Shown: positions 25,869 to 36,166, counted from the first letter of the stretch. The stretch is 64,000 nucleotides of DNA from Thalassospira sp. MCCC 1A03138 (GCF_002115785.1 NZ_JFJY01000004.1:186001-250000); one strand, 5' to 3'. A program made the numbers and translations. Notes: generated by a model from the sequence alone, not told the origin.

Positions 25869-25887
25869 AATGAGAATAATTCGCATT
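25869..25887. promoter_or_regulatory. Fur box
   Basis: AATGAGAATAATTCGCATT is a near-perfect palindrome of the 7-1-7 type (TGAGAAT-A-ATTCGCA) and matches the Fur consensus TGATAAT-N-ATTATCA well. It lies upstream of the ECF sigma gene, so iron-replete repression of the cassette is likely. Confidence 0.7.
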
Positions 25888-25915
25888 GTTAATAACTATA
25901 CATACCGGTACCCCC

Positions 25916-25957
25916 CAAAACAAAAGGCTGCCACCGGTTTCCCGATAGCAGCCTTTG
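25916..25957 (-). terminator. Terminator of the queuosine operon (after queF)
   Basis: The 9-bp stem AAAGGCTGC/GCAGCCTTT with a 16-base loop reads into TTTTGTTTT on the minus strand, about 30 bp after the queF stop. Confidence 0.75.
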
Positions 25958-25987
25958 ATTTTGCATCAATTCCGGCAGACCTGGCTA

Positions 25988-26455
25988 CTAGCCACGCCCG
26001 CGATAGGGCGCCACCCCCTGATCGGGGATCCACACCCCTTCGGGGGCCGGGCCGGTCTGGTAAAACACGTCAATCGGAATGCCGCCGCGCGGATACCAGT
26101 AGCCACCAATGCGCAGCCATTTCGGATCAATCATATCGGCAATCCGTTTGCCGACCTTGACCGTGCAATCCTCGTGGAACGAGCCATGATTGCGAAACGA
26201 CGTCAGAAACAGCTTCAGCGACTTGCTTTCCACCAGCCAGTCACCCGGCACATAATCAATCACCAGATGGGCAAAATCCGGCTGACCGGTGATCGGGCAA
26301 AGCGATGTGAATTCCGGTGCGACAAACCGCACACAGTAATCGGTTCCCGCCTGCGGGTTCTGCACCCGTTCAAGAACCGCTTCATCCGGGCTGGCGGGCT
26401 GTTCGGTGGTCCCGCCCAGCATGGTCAGGTTGTCGTAAATGGTTTGATCGGCCAT
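25988..26455 (-). CDS. queF: NADPH-dependent 7-cyano-7-deazaguanine reductase QueF
   Basis: 155 residues from the ATG at 26455, the size of the short unimodular type. QueF reduces preQ0 to preQ1. The nucleophilic cysteine is in [13 protein letters not shown], the NADPH motif is ESKSLKLF, and the acid side chain is in SFHEDC. It starts 4 bp after the tgt stop. The upstream in-frame extension to 26551 overlaps tgt and has no ribosome binding site, so it was dropped. Confidence 0.95.
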   Translation of the reverse strand: MADQTIYDNLTMLGGTTEQPASPDEAVLERVQNPQAGTDYCVRFVAPEFTSLCPITGQPDFAHLVIDYVPGDWLVESKSLKLFLTSFRNHGSFHEDCTVKVGKRIADMIDPKWLRIGGYWYPRGGIPIDVFYQTGPAPEGVWIPDQGVAPYRGRG

Positions 26456-26459
26456 GTGA

Positions 26460-27602
26460 TTAATCCTCGATGATCGGTACGGGATCAATGTCCCCGCCTT
26501 CCTGCCCGGCGTAAAAATCACGGGCGAACTGTTCCATGCGGCGCTGGGCAATGGCGTCGCGCATGCCGCGCATCAGGTCCTGATAATAGGCAAGGTTATG
26601 CCACGTCAGCAGAACCGCACCCAAAATCTCGCCTGCCTTGATCAGGTGATGAAGGTAGGCGCGCGAATATTTCGTGCAGGCCGGGCAATTGCACTGATCG
26701 TCAAGCGGACGATCATCATCGCGATGACGGCCGTTCTTAAGGTTCAGCGTCCCGCGATGGGTAAAGGCCTGCGCATTGCGGCCCGAACGGGTCGGCAAAA
26801 CGCAATCGAACTGGTCAATCCCGCGCATCACCGCACCGACAAGGTCCGATGGCTTGCCAACCCCCATCAGGTAACGGGGCTTGTTGGCCGGCAGCATATC
26901 GACACAGAAATCAAGTGTATCGAACATGATCTGCTGGCCCTCGCCAACCGCAAGACCGCCCACCGAATGCCCCGGAAGGTCAAGTTCGGCCAGTTTTTCG
27001 GAACTTTCGCGCCGCAGGTTTTCAAAAACACTGCCCTGCTGAATGCCATAAAGCGCATAGCCTTCGCGTTCGACAAACGCATCCTTGGACCGTTTTGCCC
27101 AGCGCATCGACATGCGCATGGAATCTGCGGCCTGCTGTTCGGTCGCCGGGAACGGGGTGCATTCGTCAAACGCCATGGTGATGGTCGATCCCAGCAGATG
27201 CTGGATTTCCATCGACCGTTCCGGCGACAGCGCAAATTTGCGCCCGTCGATATGGCTTTTGAACGTAACACCATCTTCGGTGATCTTGCGCAGCTTGGAC
27301 AGTGACATCACCTGATACCCGCCGCTATCGGTCAGGATCGGCTTGTCCCAATTCATGAATTTGTGCAAACCGCCAAGCCGCGCGATGCGTTCCGCACCGG
27401 GGCGCAGCATTAGGTGGTATGTATTGCCCAAAAGGATTTGCGCGCCGGTATCGGCAACGTTTTCCGGCAACATGCCCTTGACCGTGGCGGCCGTTCCGAC
27501 CGGCATGAAGGCCGGGGTATCGATCACGCCGTGGGCGGTATGAATGCGGCCAAGACGGGCCTTGCCGTCGGTGGCCAGAAGTTCATAACGGAATTCAGTC
27601 AT
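26460..27602 (-). CDS. tgt: tRNA-guanine transglycosylase
   Basis: 380 residues, the standard bacterial length. Tgt swaps guanine-34 of Asp, Asn, His and Tyr tRNAs for preQ1. Conserved sites seen: [20 protein letters not shown] (catalytic acid region), [13 protein letters not shown] (second aspartate region), and the zinc ligands in [23 protein letters not shown]. It is in a tight cluster: its start overlaps the queA stop by one base and queF follows 4 bp downstream. Confidence 0.97.
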   Translation of the reverse strand: MTEFRYELLATDGKARLGRIHTAHGVIDTPAFMPVGTAATVKGMLPENVADTGAQILLGNTYHLMLRPGAERIARLGGLHKFMNWDKPILTDSGGYQVMSLSKLRKITEDGVTFKSHIDGRKFALSPERSMEIQHLLGSTITMAFDECTPFPATEQQAADSMRMSMRWAKRSKDAFVEREGYALYGIQQGSVFENLRRESSEKLAELDLPGHSVGGLAVGEGQQIMFDTLDFCVDMLPANKPRYLMGVGKPSDLVGAVMRGIDQFDCVLPTRSGRNAQAFTHRGTLNLKNGRHRDDDRPLDDQCNCPACTKYSRAYLHHLIKAGEILGAVLLTWHNLAYYQDLMRGMRDAIAQRRMEQFARDFYAGQEGGDIDPVPIIED

Positions 27603-28651
27603 CAGCTTTTTTCAATCTTGCTGGCGCATTCAAGCAAGCTGCAATCGCCATAGGAATAGAAACGGTATCTGTTTTCAATCGCGTGGCCATAGGCCGCCTT
27701 CATGCGATCAAACCCGGCAAAGGCCGATACCAGCATGAAAAGGGTCGACCGCGGCAGATGGAAATTGGTCAGCAGCATATCGACCGCCCGGAATTTATAG
27801 CCCGGCGTGATAAAGATGTCGGTTTCGTTCTCGAACGGTTCAACCACCCCGTCTTCGCGCGCCGCACTTTCAAGCAGCCGAAGCGACGTCGTCCCCACCG
27901 CAATCACCCGTCCGCCCCTGGCGCGCGTTTCGTTGATCAGGTTGGCGATCTCGGGCGATATGCTGCCCCATTCGGCATGCATTTTGTGATCGTCGGTATC
28001 ATCGACCTTGACCGGCAAAAACGTGCCCGCCCCGACATGAAGCGTGATCGTGCGGCGCTCAATACCGCGCGCATCAATTGCTGCCAGCAATTCCGGGGTA
28101 AAATGCAAACCCGCCGTCGGGGCTGCTACCGCACCGTCATGCTGGGCGAAAATCGTCTGATAATCCGATCTGTCCTGATCATCCCCGCCCTTTTCACGCC
28201 GGATATAGGGCGGCAACGGCATCACGCCATGTTTTTCAAGCGCTGCAATCAGATCGGCACCGGCAACGTTAAACCGCAGCAACACCTCGCCGCCGTCTTT
28301 CTTTTCCATGACTTCGGCTTCGAAATCATCGGCAACCCTGAAGGTTTCGCCAATGCGCAGCTTCTTGGCCGGTTTGGCAAAGGCGCGCCATTGAGCAAGA
28401 CCTTCCTGCTTGTGCAGGGTCACTTCAATGCCTGCATCCCCGCGCTTGCCAAACAGGCGGGCCGGGATCACGCGGGTATCATTGGAAATCAGAAGGTCGC
28501 CGGGCTGCAGGATATCAGGCAGTTCGCGAACGATGCGGTCATGCGTTTCCCCGCCCGTCAGGTCAAGCATACGGGCACTGTCACGCGGATTGGCCGGATG
28601 TTCGGCAATACACTCACGCGGCAGATCGAAATCGAACAGATCGACTTTCAT
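27602..28651 (-). CDS. queA: S-adenosylmethionine:tRNA ribosyltransferase-isomerase
   Basis: 349 residues. QueA adds the ribosyl unit of SAM to preQ1 in tRNA to form epoxyqueuosine. The family start [20 protein letters not shown], the block [33 protein letters not shown] and [18 protein letters not shown] are all present. It is the first gene of queA-tgt-queF on the minus strand. A possible terminator separates it from the downstream end of yhhQ. Confidence 0.97.
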   Translation of the reverse strand: MKVDLFDFDLPRECIAEHPANPRDSARMLDLTGGETHDRIVRELPDILQPGDLLISNDTRVIPARLFGKRGDAGIEVTLHKQEGLAQWRAFAKPAKKLRIGETFRVADDFEAEVMEKKDGGEVLLRFNVAGADLIAALEKHGVMPLPPYIRREKGGDDQDRSDYQTIFAQHDGAVAAPTAGLHFTPELLAAIDARGIERRTITLHVGAGTFLPVKVDDTDDHKMHAEWGSISPEIANLINETRARGGRVIAVGTTSLRLLESAAREDGVVEPFENETDIFITPGYKFRAVDMLLTNFHLPRSTLFMLVSAFAGFDRMKAAYGHAIENRYRFYSYGDCSLLECASKIEKS

Positions 28652-28684
28652 CAGAAAAACAAAACCTGCAATTATCAGAAAAAA

Positions 28685-28716
28685 TCAGAGGGGCGCTTTA
28701 TACCGCCCCTCTTTGC
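28685..28716 (-). terminator. Terminator after the queuosine precursor transporter gene
   Basis: The 9-bp stem AGAGGGGCG/CGCCCCTCT reads into a T-rich tail on the minus strand, about 40 bp after the stop at 28755 and before queA. Confidence 0.75.
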
Positions 28717-28754
28717 AAAACCTCAAGGCATCGCGTCGGAATATCAGCCCTGCA

Positions 28755-29300
28755 TCAACCTTGCGCCGGCTCGGCATTCATCCGCGGGGTAATGATCGCC
28801 ATCAGCAGACGGAACGGTGCCAGACAGGTCAGCGCCATGATGATCTTGGCGGTGAAATCGCCCATCGCCCATGTCTGCCAAGGAAGCCCGGTGCCAACGA
28901 ATGCGATGGAAAAGAACAGCGCGGTATCCACCGCCGACCCGATCCCCGATGAAATCAGCGGTGCCTTCCACCAGGTTGCGCGGCGCAGCCTGTCAAACAC
29001 CGTCACGTCAAGCATCTGCGCAATCAGAAACGCCGTTCCCGATGCAATCGCGATGCGCGTATCGGCAACGATCAACGACAGACCAACCGCAATCGCAAAC
29101 CCGGCCAGCACCACAAGGCGTGCTGCCGCTGCCCCGCGTGCGCGGTTGGTCAGGTCAGTCACCAGAAACGCCACCGGATAGGTAAACGCCCCATAAGTCA
29201 GCCAGTCGGCCAAAACGCCCGGCAGCGGATATTCAACCAGAATGTTCGATGCAACAACCGTCACGGCCATTGCCAGAACGCCAATGATGGTGGCTTTCAT
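28755..29300 (-). CDS. yhhQ: Queuosine precursor transporter, YhhQ/QPTR family
   Basis: 181-residue membrane protein with about six hydrophobic segments. The family motif around TYGAFTYPVAFLVTDLTNR and the late GIGSAVDTALFFSIAFVG match YhhQ/DUF165. YhhQ imports preQ0 and preQ1 in E. coli. AAGGA lies 7 bases before the ATG. It lies upstream of queA on the same strand, which supports the assignment. With queF also present, the cell can both import and convert precursors. Confidence 0.92.
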   Translation of the reverse strand: MKATIIGVLAMAVTVVASNILVEYPLPGVLADWLTYGAFTYPVAFLVTDLTNRARGAAAARLVVLAGFAIAVGLSLIVADTRIAIASGTAFLIAQMLDVTVFDRLRRATWWKAPLISSGIGSAVDTALFFSIAFVGTGLPWQTWAMGDFTAKIIMALTCLAPFRLLMAIITPRMNAEPAQG

Positions 29301-29442
29301 CGTTTTTCCTTAACCAAAATCCTGACCAAAAGCAGAACGCACGCATAAGAAATCTCGCGGCCCACTTTGATTGGGCGACGATTCGGCACGGGTTTGATTC
29401 AAATTATGGTTGGGGTAGATACGCTTGCAGGCCCCACGCGTC

Positions 29443-29481
29443 AAGGAAAAACGGCGGTCAGACAAAGCCTGACCGCCGCTG
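29443..29481 (-). terminator. Terminator of the phosphate transporter gene
   Basis: The hairpin ACGGCGGTCAG/CTGACCGCCG(T) is followed by TTTTT on the minus strand, about 80 bp after the stop at 29562. The rest of 29301-29561 holds only the yhhQ leader; I see no clear riboswitch there. Confidence 0.8.
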
Positions 29482-29561
29482 CAGATCGCCACAAGCTGCT
29501 CCGGGGAAAAGGAGGAGCACCGTGCCGCGAAACTTCAATTCTGCGCCTAATTCCGGCGGAA

Positions 29562-31091
29562 TTAAAGCATGATCCCGCGAATGGTGAAAAACAGCAACGC
29601 ACCAAGGAAAGCCCCGGCCGGAACCGTGATCACCCACGCGGTCGCAATCGTCACCGCATAACGACGCCGCACCAGCAACCGCTTGCGCAGTTTCTTCTCG
29701 GCCTTTTCGGCCTGTGCCGGATCAAGCTGGCGCAGGGCTTCGATATGCTGTTTCTGTTCGTCGGTTTCGGTGTCTTCGCCAACCAGCATCGGCGCATTAT
29801 CAACCCGGCGACGATGGCTCAGCGTTTCACGCAGGAACCCAACCCCAAACACTGCACCAACCGCGATATGGGTCGAACTGACCGGAAGGCCAAGCGCGGA
29901 CGCCACAATCACAGTCAAAGCCGCCGACAGCGCCACGGTATAGGCCCGGATCGGGTCAAGCTTGGTAATCTTCGATCCGACCGTCTTTATCAGTTTCGGC
30001 CCGAAAAGGATCAGACCCGCCGAAATGCCAATCGCCCCAATCACCATCACCCATATCGGGATCGGGGCCGATGTGACGATCTCGCCGCTATCCACACCCG
30101 AAACGATGGCCGCCAACGGACCAATCGCATTCGCCACATCGTTTGACCCATGCGCGAACGACAGAAGGGCTGCCGATACAATCAGCGGAATACGAAACAG
30201 CGATGCGATTTCCTTGCGCCGCCCGGTCATGTTACGCGACGCATGCAGCACGGCCTTGCGGGTCGGCAACAGGGTGACGAAAAAGGCTGCGATACCGATA
30301 ACAATGACCTGCCACGTATCAGCAGCCCAGATCTTTTTGATCCCCTTCATCATCAGATACATGGTGAAGGCCGATACCATCACACCAACCAGGATCGGCA
30401 CCCATTTGCGGGCCGCTTCGACGCGGTTGTCGGTATAAAGAATTCTGAACTTGATAAAGGCAAGGAACCCGGCCGCGATCACCCCGCCCAGAACCGGTGA
30501 AATCACCCAGCTTGCGGCAATCGTGCCCATGGTCGGCCAGTTAACCGCGCCAATGCCGACGGCTGCCATACCGGCCCCCATCACACCGCCAACGATGGAA
30601 TGGGTGGTCGATACCGGCGCGCCAAGCCACGTCGCAAGGTTAAGCCAAAGAGCGGCTGCCAGAAGGGCCGCCATCATTGCCCAGACAAAGGTCTGTGCAT
30701 CGGGCATCTGGGTCGGGTCGATAATGCCGTTCTTGATCGTGCCAACAACATCGCCACCGGCGATAATCGCCCCTGCGGCTTCAAACACGGCTGCAATCAA
30801 AAGGGCGCCAACCATGGTTAGCGCCTTTGAACCAACAGCAGGACCAACATTGTTGGCGACGTCATTTGCACCGATATTCAGTGCCATGTAACCGCCGATC
30901 ACCGCAGCGGCGATCAGAAATCCGCTTTGCGGCAAGCCCCCCATGTGAAAGGCGACAAAGGCGCTGCACGCCAAAAGAAAGACAAGCGCAAGTCCGAGCT
31001 TCGCACTCAGGGAGGCCGTCTCTCCGGCACCCGCATCCATGCGGCGCTGCCATTTGAGATCCTTATCCAGAGCGGTTTTCTTTGCGACCAT
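29562..31091 (-). CDS. Inorganic phosphate transporter, PiT family
   Basis: 509 residues from the ATG at 31091. The two PiT signature repeats are visible: GGYMALNIGANDVANNVGPA near the N-terminus and LSFAHGSNDVANAIGPLAA near the middle. There are about ten membrane segments and a long charged cytoplasmic loop around residues 395-445 (LRETLSHRRRVDN..EAEKAEKKLRKR). The family imports phosphate as a metal-phosphate or by cation symport. No PhoU-like DUF47 partner gene is next to it. Confidence 0.94.
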   Translation of the reverse strand: MVAKKTALDKDLKWQRRMDAGAGETASLSAKLGLALVFLLACSAFVAFHMGGLPQSGFLIAAAVIGGYMALNIGANDVANNVGPAVGSKALTMVGALLIAAVFEAAGAIIAGGDVVGTIKNGIIDPTQMPDAQTFVWAMMAALLAAALWLNLATWLGAPVSTTHSIVGGVMGAGMAAVGIGAVNWPTMGTIAASWVISPVLGGVIAAGFLAFIKFRILYTDNRVEAARKWVPILVGVMVSAFTMYLMMKGIKKIWAADTWQVIVIGIAAFFVTLLPTRKAVLHASRNMTGRRKEIASLFRIPLIVSAALLSFAHGSNDVANAIGPLAAIVSGVDSGEIVTSAPIPIWVMVIGAIGISAGLILFGPKLIKTVGSKITKLDPIRAYTVALSAALTVIVASALGLPVSSTHIAVGAVFGVGFLRETLSHRRRVDNAPMLVGEDTETDEQKQHIEALRQLDPAQAEKAEKKLRKRLLVRRRYAVTIATAWVITVPAGAFLGALLFFTIRGIML

Positions 31092-31205
31092 GATCAACCG
31101 TTACTCAAAAGGGAATCGACGCGCGGATCATGTCGAAGCAAACCCGGTTTGTTAAGGTTTTTTTGCCTTTTCATGACAGCCATGTCCCGCAGCCACCCTC
31201 AAAAC

Positions 31206-31240
31206 AGCAAAACGGCCCCGCACTGCAGGGCCGTTTTACG
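31206..31240 (-). terminator. Terminator of the AsmA gene
   Basis: The hairpin AAAACGGCCC/GGGCCGTTTT with a loop of about ten bases lies just past the AsmA stop on the minus strand. Confidence 0.8.
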
Positions 31241-31260
31241 TTTGGAATGATCGTTAAAAG

Positions 31261-34200
31261 TTATCGACCGAACTGGTTCAAAAGACCTTTCAGCAATCCC
31301 TTGGCCGCATCCTTGCCGGCATCCTTGCTGGATCCGCCACCATCGGACGAACCACTGCCGCCAAGCGCCTTATCAAGGATATTATCCAGAACCTTGATCG
31401 CGACCTTGTCCATCCGTCCGGTAATCTCCGGGTTGCTGATATTGCCCTTGGCGTAAACGCTGAACGGCGGCAATTCTTCGATTTTCTCGGAAAAATCGAA
31501 ATCGGCCTGCGTATCCATCTGCCATTTCGGCAGATCAAGGGTCGCATCGGCATCCGCCGTCCCCACACGCGATGTCGCTTCGACACGGGAGGTTTTGGCA
31601 ATCCCGTTGGTAATCGCAATGTCGGCTTCAAGGCTCTGAACCAGATCGTTGTTACCGACCCCTTCAACCACCATTGCCTGCGGTCCCTGCTGCAACAATG
31701 CCTGAATGTTCAGCTTCGGATCGGCCGACCGTTTATCGGCATTGCTGAACCGGACATTGTTCAGAACAAGGTTCGCCGTGCCATTCAACGCACTGACCAG
31801 CTTGCGCGATGTATTGCCCGATGCGGTGACATCAAACTTCGTCGCTGCCCCGCCGATCACCGTGTCATTGGCAACCCGGATCGGGGTCAGCTTTTCGATA
31901 TCCGCCCCGTCAAGATTACCTTTAAGCGCCAGCTTCGGCGTATCGGAATTGCGCGCATCAAACGTGCCATCAATCGACAGATCACCATCGCCCAGAAGGC
32001 CGGTGAATTTCTGAATGGTCAGAAGCCCGGTCACGAGTGTCGCCTTAAGGTCCGGCTCCACAAGGCTGTAGGTGTCGAAATCAAGCTGATCAAGTGCGAC
32101 CGTGATATCCGCATCAATCGACCGCAGGGCCGATACATCAATCACCGTATCATCCCACGGCGTGCCGTCACGGGCATCAACAGTCGTAACCTTCATCGTG
32201 GTCGGCATATTGAAAGCCGCCCGGCGCGCACCGCTACCGCCTTCGGGCATCAGTCCGGCCCGTTTTGCCGCGGGCACGAACGGATCAACATTCAATACCC
32301 CGCCTGAAAGGGCCACGGCCAGTTTCGGCTGCGCCCCGGTGGCATCAAAATCCACATCACCCCTGGTTTCAAACGGACCGATGCCGAACTTCGCGATATC
32401 AAGCGCGATATTCTTGACATTGCCCTTGACCGTGCTGTCCAGAACCAGACGCCCCAGATTGCCCGACGGCTCATAGGTCGGTGCCAGCAACGGTAACACG
32501 CGGTTCAGGCTTGATGCCTGCATCGCAAGTTTGCCATCAATGCCCGGTGTTGCCCCGAACAGGTCGCTCAGCACCCCGTTCAATGCCACCTGCATCAACG
32601 GGTTGGATACATCAAGATCAAGGTTCGGGCCCGTTACCGGACCATTCAGCCCGATATTGGCCTGAATGCTTTTATATTCGCTGGCCGGTGCCGGAAGCGT
32701 CATACCCGTCAGCTTCGCCAGCGGCGCCAGCGTTTTGGCCGTGACTTTAAGCTTGATCCCCTCGAATGCCGGAACAGCCACATCGCCACGGAACACACCG
32801 CTGGCACTGGCCGAAAGTCCGGCCGCATCGGCCACCGCAAAATTGTTCAGCTTGATCTGCGAACCGCTCAGGCTGCCATCAATCGAAATGCCCTTGATCG
32901 ACACGCCCGACGAAATGATTTCATCCGCCGCCAGTCGATAATTGGCCGCAACACCATCAAGCGGCGCCAGCGCATCCTTGATCGTCTTGACCATGGCATC
33001 GCTGCCCGCCGCCGGGCCTGAAGACGCACCCGATGATGTATCAGAACCACCTGTTGTGGTGCCGGAATCCGTTGTTGCCGCACCGTTGCCCGCTGGGCTT
33101 GCCGCATCGCCATTTCCGGCGGCTGGTGCTGCCGAAATATACTGATCCAGATTGATACGATCGAGCTTAAGACCAACACCAAGTGCCGGAAGCCCCTCGC
33201 CGCTCAGATTGGCGACGATGGCACCGCGAATGGCGGTATCATCAATCCGCATATCCAGATCGGAAATATCAAGCTTGTCAGGTGTCCCCTTGACCCCACC
33301 GGTCAACGAGAAACGACGCAGACGGTCAGCACGGATGCCATCAACATCCGCCCCAAGCCAGCGTGCCACCGCCCGAATATTTTCCGATGCCACCTCATAG
33401 GAAAGGGCCGCACTCGGCTTCGGACCTTCGCCGGAAATGCTGCCAAACACCGAGAAATCGGTCCCGCCCGGAAGACCGGCCGAAACTTCGTTCAATGTGA
33501 TCTTGCTGTTGGCAATCGCGGCATTGATCCGCGCATTGTGAACCGGCGTCTGGTTATAGATCAGAGTTTCAACTTCGAAATCAATCGATGCCGTCAGATC
33601 AGCCGGGATCATCGGGCCATTGGCCGCACCCGATGTCTTGTCGCCCTGCGACGGGATGGATTGCCCACCAGCATCGCCCGCCGATCCATTTTCCGGGGTC
33701 GCCGTGCCGCTGCCACCCGTGCTGCCGGCACCGGTGTCCGGATTGGCACCATCACCCATATGGGTCAGGACAAGGATTGAATCGAGGTCAAGCTGATTGA
33801 AACGAAGCGCCACATCGGCCTTCATTTTCGGGTCCTGATCAATCGCAATCGCGCCCGATCCACGGGTTTCACCAAACCGGATCGACAGATCATTGATCGT
33901 GACGGATTTCGCATTGGCGGCAACCTGCCCGCCCAGATTGAACGGCTTGGCCGCGATATCAGGGATATCGGCACCTTCACCGGCAATCCGAAGGGCGGCT
34001 TCGCGCAGATCATCAAACTTGCCGTCAATCTGGCCGTTAAAGCCCGGATATTCCGCCGAAAGATCAACCTGACCGCTTAAATTGATACCGCCATCGACCT
34101 TGTCGATGCCAATCTGCATGCCGACCGGGAACGGGCCGGTCTGGCTGATTTCGCCTACATTGAAATTAAACGTCAGCGGAATCCCGCGATAGAAAACATA

Positions 34201-34860
34201 TCCCTCGCCCTTTGCCGGACCATTCAGGCTGTCGGCCGAAACGCCAAGCGTCAGCCCCTCGATCCGCTCCGTGCTGCCGGGTGTGTGATAAAGGATTGTC
34301 GCATTTTCGATTTCAAGGCGGTCGATCTGGATCGTGCTGGCAAAATCGGATGAACCAGCATCGCTTCCGCCCGATTGAGCATCGGTTGCCGCCTGTTCTC
34401 CATTCGGTGCCGGGGATGCGGATGGCGGTGTGGTGATCGTACCGGCATCCGGCCCGCTGGGGGCCGCCTGTGCCGGATCAAACACCAGATTGTTGCTGCC
34501 ATCTTCGAACGTCTCAATCGAAATCACCGGATCAATAAGGCTGATCTCGGTCACCTGCACATTGCCGGTCAGAAGCGGCATCAGGGCGACCGATATGCGG
34601 ACTTCCTCGACCGACACCATGTCGGGGTCCTGCGCGCCGGGCAGATTACTGAGTGTGACCTGCTCGACCGACAGGGCCGGGAACGGCAGAACGGACATCG
34701 AAAGATCGCCGCGAATTTCAAGATCGCGACCGGTTGCTTCACGCACTGCCTGGGTGATCTGTGGCTTGTAACCGTTCCAGTCAATCAGGGAAGGAATGAC
34801 CAACAGGGCAGCGATGATCACAACCAGAATGGCGCCAATCACGGCAAGGATCTTTTTCAA
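31261..34860 (-). CDS. AsmA family protein
   Basis: 1199 residues. One N-terminal membrane anchor (about 5-25) is followed by a very long periplasmic part, as in AsmA-like proteins that bridge the envelope and help lipid transport to the outer membrane. The N-terminal AsmA block (GRDLEIRGDLSMSVLPFPALSVEQVTLSN) and the C-terminal AsmA_2 block (LRSIDADITVALDQLDFDTYSLVEPDLKATL..NGTANLVLNNVRF) are clear. Three Gly/Ser/Thr-rich linkers occur near residues 140-170, 365-405 and 575-625. The start codon is TTG with GGAG 8 bases upstream. It is monocistronic. Confidence 0.92.
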   Translation of the reverse strand: MKKILAVIGAILVVIIAALLVIPSLIDWNGYKPQITQAVREATGRDLEIRGDLSMSVLPFPALSVEQVTLSNLPGAQDPDMVSVEEVRISVALMPLLTGNVQVTEISLIDPVISIETFEDGSNNLVFDPAQAAPSGPDAGTITTPPSASPAPNGEQAATDAQSGGSDAGSSDFASTIQIDRLEIENATILYHTPGSTERIEGLTLGVSADSLNGPAKGEGYVFYRGIPLTFNFNVGEISQTGPFPVGMQIGIDKVDGGINLSGQVDLSAEYPGFNGQIDGKFDDLREAALRIAGEGADIPDIAAKPFNLGGQVAANAKSVTINDLSIRFGETRGSGAIAIDQDPKMKADVALRFNQLDLDSILVLTHMGDGANPDTGAGSTGGSGTATPENGSAGDAGGQSIPSQGDKTSGAANGPMIPADLTASIDFEVETLIYNQTPVHNARINAAIANSKITLNEVSAGLPGGTDFSVFGSISGEGPKPSAALSYEVASENIRAVARWLGADVDGIRADRLRRFSLTGGVKGTPDKLDISDLDMRIDDTAIRGAIVANLSGEGLPALGVGLKLDRINLDQYISAAPAAGNGDAASPAGNGAATTDSGTTTGGSDTSSGASSGPAAGSDAMVKTIKDALAPLDGVAANYRLAADEIISSGVSIKGISIDGSLSGSQIKLNNFAVADAAGLSASASGVFRGDVAVPAFEGIKLKVTAKTLAPLAKLTGMTLPAPASEYKSIQANIGLNGPVTGPNLDLDVSNPLMQVALNGVLSDLFGATPGIDGKLAMQASSLNRVLPLLAPTYEPSGNLGRLVLDSTVKGNVKNIALDIAKFGIGPFETRGDVDFDATGAQPKLAVALSGGVLNVDPFVPAAKRAGLMPEGGSGARRAAFNMPTTMKVTTVDARDGTPWDDTVIDVSALRSIDADITVALDQLDFDTYSLVEPDLKATLVTGLLTIQKFTGLLGDGDLSIDGTFDARNSDTPKLALKGNLDGADIEKLTPIRVANDTVIGGAATKFDVTASGNTSRKLVSALNGTANLVLNNVRFSNADKRSADPKLNIQALLQQGPQAMVVEGVGNNDLVQSLEADIAITNGIAKTSRVEATSRVGTADADATLDLPKWQMDTQADFDFSEKIEELPPFSVYAKGNISNPEITGRMDKVAIKVLDNILDKALGGSGSSDGGGSSKDAGKDAAKGLLKGLLNQFGR

Positions 34861-35262
34861 CAGTCCGGCTCCGCTTTTTGCTCGGCACCGCTGAAACAGA
34901 CATGTTTGCGCGGTGCGATGTTGTATTTATCTCAGTAGCATATGGCTCGTACCGCTCGTCGCAACAGAAAATGGCAACAAGTTGGTTGATGATACCATTT
35001 ACGCACGTTTTCGGTACGCGCATTTCCCTGTTACCGGTTCACCTATGAATTTGTGAGCAAGACCCGCAGTAATCAAGCATCCCCTATGGAAAACCGCCCC
35101 CGCACCCTCATATGAAAAACCTGTGCCATTGAACACAGCCGATACTGGCAATTGTTTTGCGAAGTGATACTATAAACAAAAAAGAACACACCATCAGGGC
35201 GTTGAGCCTGTGTATCAGCCACCTTGATCAATTCTGATCAACAGGGTGCAGGGAGGATGCAG
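34861..35262. other. 402-bp divergent intergenic region, no gene seen
   Basis: This separates the AsmA gene from the DUF2189 gene and must carry both promoters. No ORF with a ribosome binding site was found. A/T-rich tracts at 35150-35190 are promoter-like, but no clean -35/-10 pair could be assigned. Confidence 0.4.
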
Positions 35263-36099
35263 ATGTCCGAAACCACAATCGAACAACCAACAGGTTCCAT
35301 CGGCGGGCTTCCGCAGGGCATCGCGATCCGCGATGTCACAAGTGACCAGTCCGGCAAATGGCTCGAAGCAGGCTGGCGCGATTTCAAACGTACCCCGGCC
35401 ATCGGTCTTGCCTATGGCGGGCTTTGCGTTATTGCCGGTTATCTTATTTTACTAAGCCTGTTCCAATCGGGTCAGCCCTATCTGACCCTGCCGCTCGGCG
35501 CCGGTTTCATGCTTCTGGCACCGGTGATTGCCGTTGGCCTTTATGAAACCAGCCGCCGCCTTGAAATGGGTGAAAATGTCACCCTGTGGCACAGCCTGAA
35601 CGGTTTCCGGCGCAATCCCGGCCAGCTTGGCGCGATTGGCGTCGTCCTGATGCTGTTCTTTCTGGCCTGGACGCGCATTGCCATGCTGTTATTTGCGCTG
35701 TTTTACAATGGCTCGGTCCCGTCGCTTGATGTGCTGGTCTGGGAAACCTTCTTCTCGCGCGATGCCATCACCTTCCTGATTACCGGCACCATCCTTGGCG
35801 GTGTGCTGGCGATGATGGTGTTTGCCATTACGGTCGTCTCGATCCCGCTTCTGGTGGATCGCGATATTGATGTGATTACCGCCCTGATCATCAGTGTCGC
35901 GGCGTTTCGCAAAAACTGGCGGGTTCTGACCGGCTGGGCAGCCATGATTGCCGTCATGGCGGCGTGTGGCATGGTGGTGTTCCTGCTGGGTCTTGCGGTC
36001 ATGATGCCGCTTCTTGGTTATTCCAGCTGGCATGCCTATCGCGGCCTGATCGACACCGAAAATGCCGAAGCCCGTCGGTTAAGACGCGTGGTGCCATAA
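35263..36099 (+). CDS. DUF2189 membrane protein
   Basis: 278 residues from the ATG at 35263, with GGGAGG ending 6 bases upstream. The short cytoplasmic N-terminus has WLEAGWRDFKRTPAIGLAYG, which is the DUF2189 signature. There are about six membrane helices and the loop GLYETSRRLEMGENV. The function of the family is unknown; members often lie near respiratory genes, which is not the case here. A terminator follows directly. Confidence 0.87.
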   Translation: MSETTIEQPTGSIGGLPQGIAIRDVTSDQSGKWLEAGWRDFKRTPAIGLAYGGLCVIAGYLILLSLFQSGQPYLTLPLGAGFMLLAPVIAVGLYETSRRLEMGENVTLWHSLNGFRRNPGQLGAIGVVLMLFFLAWTRIAMLLFALFYNGSVPSLDVLVWETFFSRDAITFLITGTILGGVLAMMVFAITVVSIPLLVDRDIDVITALIISVAAFRKNWRVLTGWAAMIAVMAACGMVVFLLGLAVMMPLLGYSSWHAYRGLIDTENAEARRLRRVVP

Positions 36100-36120
36100 C
36101 CCCCTTCAAACAGCATTTCA

Positions 36121-36166
36121 CAAAGGCCCAAAGATGCATTAAAGCAGCCTTGGGCCTTTGTTTTTA
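36121..36166 (+). terminator. Terminator of the DUF2189 gene
   Basis: The 10-bp stem CAAAGGCCCA/TGGGCCTTTG with a 20-base loop is followed by TTTTT. Confidence 0.8.

Noticed and set aside
29301-29440. Possible preQ1 riboswitch in the leader of yhhQ
   Set aside because: I looked for the preQ1-I and preQ1-II patterns on the minus strand and found no convincing stem and loop match.
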